NCBI GenBank assembly: GCA_015484985.1
Contig: WFUL01000143.1
Span: forward strand, 1-7,338
DNA: 7,338 nucleotides
DNA from: Anaerolineales bacterium
Lineage (GTDB): Bacteria; Chloroflexota; Anaerolineae; Anaerolineales; DRMV01
Direction: 5' to 3'
Positions 3,969 to 7,338 of the stretch are shown here, in pieces. Below the pieces are notes generated by a model. That model was not told the origin of the DNA, did not search any database, and was given only the letters and a program-made list of their open reading frames with translations. Position 1 is the first letter of the stretch. Each line of letters opens with the position of its first letter. A program made the position numbers and the translations under genes.

Positions 3969-6900
3969 ATGCCCTACATTGCCGACCTGCACATCCATTC
4001 CCATTATTCCCGGGCCACCAGTAAAGACCTCACCCTGCCCCACCTGGCCTACTGGGCGCAACTCAAGGGTGTGCACATCGTGGGTACAGGGGACATCGCG
4101 CATCCCGGGTGGTTGCAGGAAATCAAGGAACACCTGGAACCCGCGGAGGAGGGTCTGTTTCGCCTAAAGCCTGAATACGAGCAGGAGGTCCAGAAACGCG
4201 TGCCCCCTTCCTGCCGGGGCCCGGTGCGGTTTGTATTGGGCGGCGAAGTCAGCACCATCTACAAGAAGGGCGACCGGGTGCGCAAAATCCACCATGTGGT
4301 CTTCCTGCCCACGTTGGAGGCCGTGGAAGCCTTTCAAGCCCGTCTGGCTCGCATCGGGAACATCGAAGCCGACGGGCGTCCCATTCTGGGTCTGGATTCC
4401 CGGAATCTGCTGGAAATTCTCCTGGAGACGGACGAGCGGGGCGTGCTCATCCCGGCCCATATCTGGACGCCCTGGTTCGCCCTGCTGGGGTCCAAATCCG
4501 GCTTCGACAGTGTGGAGGAATGCTTTGAGGACCTGACGCCGCACATCTTCGCCCTGGAAACGGGCCTTTCTTCGGACCCGCCTATGAACTGGCGGGTGTC
4601 CTCTTTAGACCGGTACACCCTGGTCTCCAACTCCGACGCCCATTCCCCCCAGAAACTGGGCCGCGAGGCCAACATCCTGGACATTCCCCTGGGATACGAC
4701 CCGCTGTTCCAGGCCATCCGCCGGGGCGACCCCGAAACTTTCCTGGGTACGGTGGAGTTCTTTCCCGAGGAGGGCAAGTACCATTACGACGGCCATCGGA
4801 AGTGCGAAGTGTGCTGGAAACCCTCGGAAACCCGCCGACATCAGGGTAGGTGCCCGGTGTGCGGCCAACCGGTGACCGTGGGGGTGCTCCACCGGGTTGA
4901 AGAACTGGCCGACCGGCCCGAAGGTCAACCCAAGCCCAATGCCCTGCCGTACTATCGCCTGGTGCCTCTACCGGAGGTCCTGGGAGAACTTTACGGTGTC
5001 GGCCCCACGAGCAAGCGGGTGCGACGCACTTACGAGGACCTGTTGCGCCGGTTGGGACCGGAGATGCACATCTTGCTCTTCGCCCCAGTGGAAGAAATCG
5101 CCGCGGTGGCCGGGCCCACGCTGGCCGAAGGTATTGCCCGAATGCGACGGGGGGAAGTGGAGGTACAGCCAGGCTTCGACGGTCAGTACGGCGTGATTCG
5201 GGTCTTCCCCGAGGGTGTGGCCCGCTCCGAGGCGCAGGGCACCTTGTTCGCCTTGGAGAAGACCATGCCCCGGAAGAGCCCGCCGCAGTCGGCTTTGTTG
5301 AGGGAAGCCCCGGTCGGCTGGCAACCCACGGTGGAATCGCCCCCCTCCAGCCAGGCCTCGGAGAAGCCGGCCTTAAGGTCTGAGGAAGGTACGGCCAGCG
5401 TACCGGGCCTGGAACGTCTGTTGCAAGCCCTAAACCCCGAACAGCGCCGGGCCGTGGAAGCCCCGCCGGGACCCCTGCTCATCGTAGCCGGTCCGGGTAC
5501 GGGCAAGACTCGCACGCTGACCGCCCGCCTAGCCTACGCGGTGTTGGCCCAGGGCGTGGCCCCCGAGCAGGCCCTGGCGCTCACTTTCACCAATCGGGCG
5601 GCGGAGGAAATGCGTCGACGCCTGGAGGACTGGTTGGGGCCGGAGGTGGCCCGTCGCATTCCGGTACACACGTTTCACAGTTGGGGCCTTTCCTTATTGC
5701 GGGAGATGACCCAGGAACGTCTTGCTCCAACCGCGGGCAACCTTCACGAGACATCCGGTCCGGCCGCGCTTCCCCGACTTCTTACCGAAAGCGAAGCCCG
5801 GGGTTTCCTGGCCCAACTCTTTCCCGATACCCCGGCCCGCCATCGGGACGGCTGGTGGCGGGCCATCCAGATGGCCAAGCGCCAGGCCCTGGACCCCGAA
5901 GCCGCGGCCCAGGCCCATCCGGGGGCCGAGTGGGTCGCGGTCTATCGTCGCTATCAGGAGGCCCTGGAACAGCAGGGCCTGGTGGATTACGGCGACCTGC
6001 TCCTTCGCCCCTTGCGGGTCCTGGAGACCGATGAGACCTGGCGCGAGGCCCTGCGGGAGCGTTACTTATGGGTGGGGGTGGATGAGTACCAGGACCTGAA
6101 CGAAGTCCAGTACCGCCTGCTGCGGCAAATCACCCGGCCCGACCATAACCTCACCGTCATTGGCGACCCGAATCAGGCCATTTACGGTTTTCGGGGAGCC
6201 AGTCCCCGTTATTTCCTGCGGTTCCGGGAAGACTACCCGGGCGCGCGAGAAATCCACCTGACCCGCAACTACCGGTCCGTGCCAGGGGTTTTACGGGCTG
6301 CCCAGGCGGTGCTGTCCTCGAATCCCCCTTTGGAACCCGTTCGCGAAGGCCCGGAGACGGTGGACGTTTGGGACGCGCCCACGGACCGGGCAGAAGCCGA
6401 AACCATTGTGCATGCCATCGAGCAGATGGTGGGCGGCACCAGTTACTTCTCCCTGGATTCCGGCCGGGTGGGAAGCGAGCACGAAGGGCGCCGCACTTTT
6501 GGTGAAATCGCCATCCTGGTACGGATGCGGGCCCTGCTCCCGCCCTTGCAGGAAGCCCTGGACCGGGCCGGGATTCCGTATCACGTGGTTTCCGATGCCC
6601 TGTGGAGTCAGCGTCCGGGGGTACGGGCGGTGTTGGCCCTCCTCGGCCTCCTCCTGGACCCCCGACGGGAGGATTTGTGGGAAGCCCTGCTGGCCCATTG
6701 GGGCGTGTCCGCCAAAGTCCGAGAGGGATGGCGTCGGGGCTTGGCTTCCTATGCCGACCCCTTCCAGCGCCTGGCCGTGATGCAAGGGATTCCCGAAGCG
6801 ACCCGTCATCGACTTCAGGCCCTGATGGGCGTGTTGACCCGGTGGGGTGCTCGGGTGGCTCCCGAGGTGGTGGCCGCGCTGCGGGAAGTCTGGACCCAAC

Positions 6901-7338
6901 CCCATAGCATGGGCGGGGAAGCAAGCCCCGCATCGCAACCCACTTCCGAAGATTGGGACCGCTTGCTCCATAGCGCGGAGGATGCCCGCCGTCGCGGCCT
7001 GTCCTGGGCCGGGTGGCTCCAGGGGCTGTACCTGGCCCGGGAGCAGGACTTCGTGGACCCCCGAGGCGACCGTTTGCACGTGCTCACGATGCACGCGGCC
7101 AAGGGCCTGGAGTTCCCCGTGGTCTTCCTGGCGGCTTGCGAAGACGACATCCTGCCCTATCGTTTGGGTCGAGAACCGGCCGATGAGGACGAGGAGCGCC
7201 GATTGTTCTACGTGGGGGTCACCCGCGCTCAGGAGCGCCTCATCCTCACCTGGGCCCGGAGGCGTCGCCTCTTCGGTCAGACCCGAGAGCAGCGTCCGTC
7301 GCCCTTCCTGGAGGCCCTGCCGGAAGAGGTGCGGCGCC
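3969..7338 (+). CDS. Endonuclease Q-like PHP nuclease fused to a UvrD/Rep-family helicase (3' partial)
   Basis: One frame runs without a stop for 1123 codons to the window edge. Residues 1-413 match the EndoQ family, which nicks DNA 5' of deaminated bases and abasic sites. The PHP metal motifs are HIHSHYS (8-14), GTGDIAHP (39-46), GGE (91-93), HH (108-109), H164 and SDAH (222-225). A zinc ribbon CxxC...CxxC follows (C279, C282, C295, C298), then the C-terminal block ending GFDGQYGVIRVF (402-413). Residues 414-478 are a Pro/Ser/Glu-rich linker. From 479 onward is a superfamily 1A helicase: LNPEQ Q-motif (488-492), Walker A AGPGTGKT (507-514), DEYQD (705-709), GDPNQAIYGFRG (732-743), RNYR (766-769), TMHAAKGLE (1040-1048) and RRLFYVGVTRA (1077-1087). 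All motifs are intact; only a short C-terminus should be missing. The start ATG follows GAGGT at 3960-3964. The likely job is incision at a damaged base followed by 3'-5' unwinding from the nick (inference). Confidence 0.93.
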   Translation, partial: MPYIADLHIHSHYSRATSKDLTLPHLAYWAQLKGVHIVGTGDIAHPGWLQEIKEHLEPAEEGLFRLKPEYEQEVQKRVPPSCRGPVRFVLGGEVSTIYKKGDRVRKIHHVVFLPTLEAVEAFQARLARIGNIEADGRPILGLDSRNLLEILLETDERGVLIPAHIWTPWFALLGSKSGFDSVEECFEDLTPHIFALETGLSSDPPMNWRVSSLDRYTLVSNSDAHSPQKLGREANILDIPLGYDPLFQAIRRGDPETFLGTVEFFPEEGKYHYDGHRKCEVCWKPSETRRHQGRCPVCGQPVTVGVLHRVEELADRPEGQPKPNALPYYRLVPLPEVLGELYGVGPTSKRVRRTYEDLLRRLGPEMHILLFAPVEEIAAVAGPTLAEGIARMRRGEVEVQPGFDGQYGVIRVFPEGVARSEAQGTLFALEKTMPRKSPPQSALLREAPVGWQPTVESPPSSQASEKPALRSEEGTASVPGLERLLQALNPEQRRAVEAPPGPLLIVAGPGTGKTRTLTARLAYAVLAQGVAPEQALALTFTNRAAEEMRRRLEDWLGPEVARRIPVHTFHSWGLSLLREMTQERLAPTAGNLHETSGPAALPRLLTESEARGFLAQLFPDTPARHRDGWWRAIQMAKRQALDPEAAAQAHPGAEWVAVYRRYQEALEQQGLVDYGDLLLRPLRVLETDETWREALRERYLWVGVDEYQDLNEVQYRLLRQITRPDHNLTVIGDPNQAIYGFRGASPRYFLRFREDYPGAREIHLTRNYRSVPGVLRAAQAVLSSNPPLEPVREGPETVDVWDAPTDRAEAETIVHAIEQMVGGTSYFSLDSGRVGSEHEGRRTFGEIAILVRMRALLPPLQEALDRAGIPYHVVSDALWSQRPGVRAVLALLGLLLDPRREDLWEALLAHWGVSAKVREGWRRGLASYADPFQRLAVMQGIPEATRHRLQALMGVLTRWGARVAPEVVAALREVWTQPHSMGGEASPASQPTSEDWDRLLHSAEDARRRGLSWAGWLQGLYLAREQDFVDPRGDRLHVLTMHAAKGLEFPVVFLAACEDDILPYRLGREPADEDEERRLFYVGVTRAQERLILTWARRRRLFGQTREQRPSPFLEALPEEVRR
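5255..5267 (+). promoter_or_regulatory. Possible internal translation start in the EndoQ-UvrD linker
   Basis: GGAG at 5255-5258, six bases and an in-frame ATG at 5265-5267 (residue 433) form a normally spaced SD and start. They lie just after the EndoQ domain ends and well before the helicase begins. Initiation here would give a free helicase without the nuclease. GGAG arises from a Leu-Glu codon pair, so chance is a real alternative. Confidence 0.3.

Noticed and set aside
4164..7150. Many open frames on both strands inside the large fusion gene
   Set aside because: They are shadows of GC-rich coding sequence. The plus-strand frame from 3969 carries every conserved nuclease and helicase motif.

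Overview
The window is GC-rich bacterial chromosome with short intergenic gaps, several GTG starts and strong Shine-Dalgarno (SD) sequences. No 16S or other phylogenetic marker is present, so the source is an inference. An SCP2-like protein, a tsaE-tsaB-rimI-udg operon and an EndoQ-UvrD fusion would suit a (probably thermophilic) Chloroflexota/Anaerolineae-type bacterium. Nothing points to a phage, plasmid or insertion sequence.

Layout: (1) 1-33 is the last ten codons of a plus-strand gene. (2) 34-449 is a gene-free convergent gap holding two diverged copies of a ~135-140 bp element. Each copy is built around a very long, near-perfect or perfect hairpin that can act as a bidirectional terminator. 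(3) 450-890, minus strand, encodes a small SCP2/sterol-carrier-like protein. (4) 948-3253, plus strand, is a tight four-gene operon: tsaE, tsaB and rimI (tRNA t6A synthesis and protein N-terminal acetylation), then a family 4 iron-sulfur uracil-DNA glycosylase. (5) 3229-3852, minus strand, is mobA (molybdenum cofactor guanylyltransferase); its 3' end overlaps that of the glycosylase gene. (6) From 3969 past the end of the window, plus strand, runs one uninterrupted reading frame of at least 1123 codons. It joins a complete endonuclease Q-type PHP nuclease with zinc ribbon to an almost complete UvrD/Rep-type superfamily 1 helicase. It diverges from mobA across a 116 bp gap containing face-to-face -10 boxes embedded in an 8-bp-arm palindrome.

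How the genes relate: the t6A genes are a housekeeping translation module. The glycosylase translated at the end of that operon and the EndoQ-helicase fusion 0.7 kb downstream both belong to families that act on deaminated bases in DNA (uracil; for EndoQ also hypoxanthine, xanthine and abasic sites). This part of the chromosome therefore carries two different entry routes to deamination repair, one of them with its own helicase. The most noteworthy items are the EndoQ-UvrD fusion with a possible internal translation start in its linker, and the duplicated hairpin element with compensatory changes between copies.
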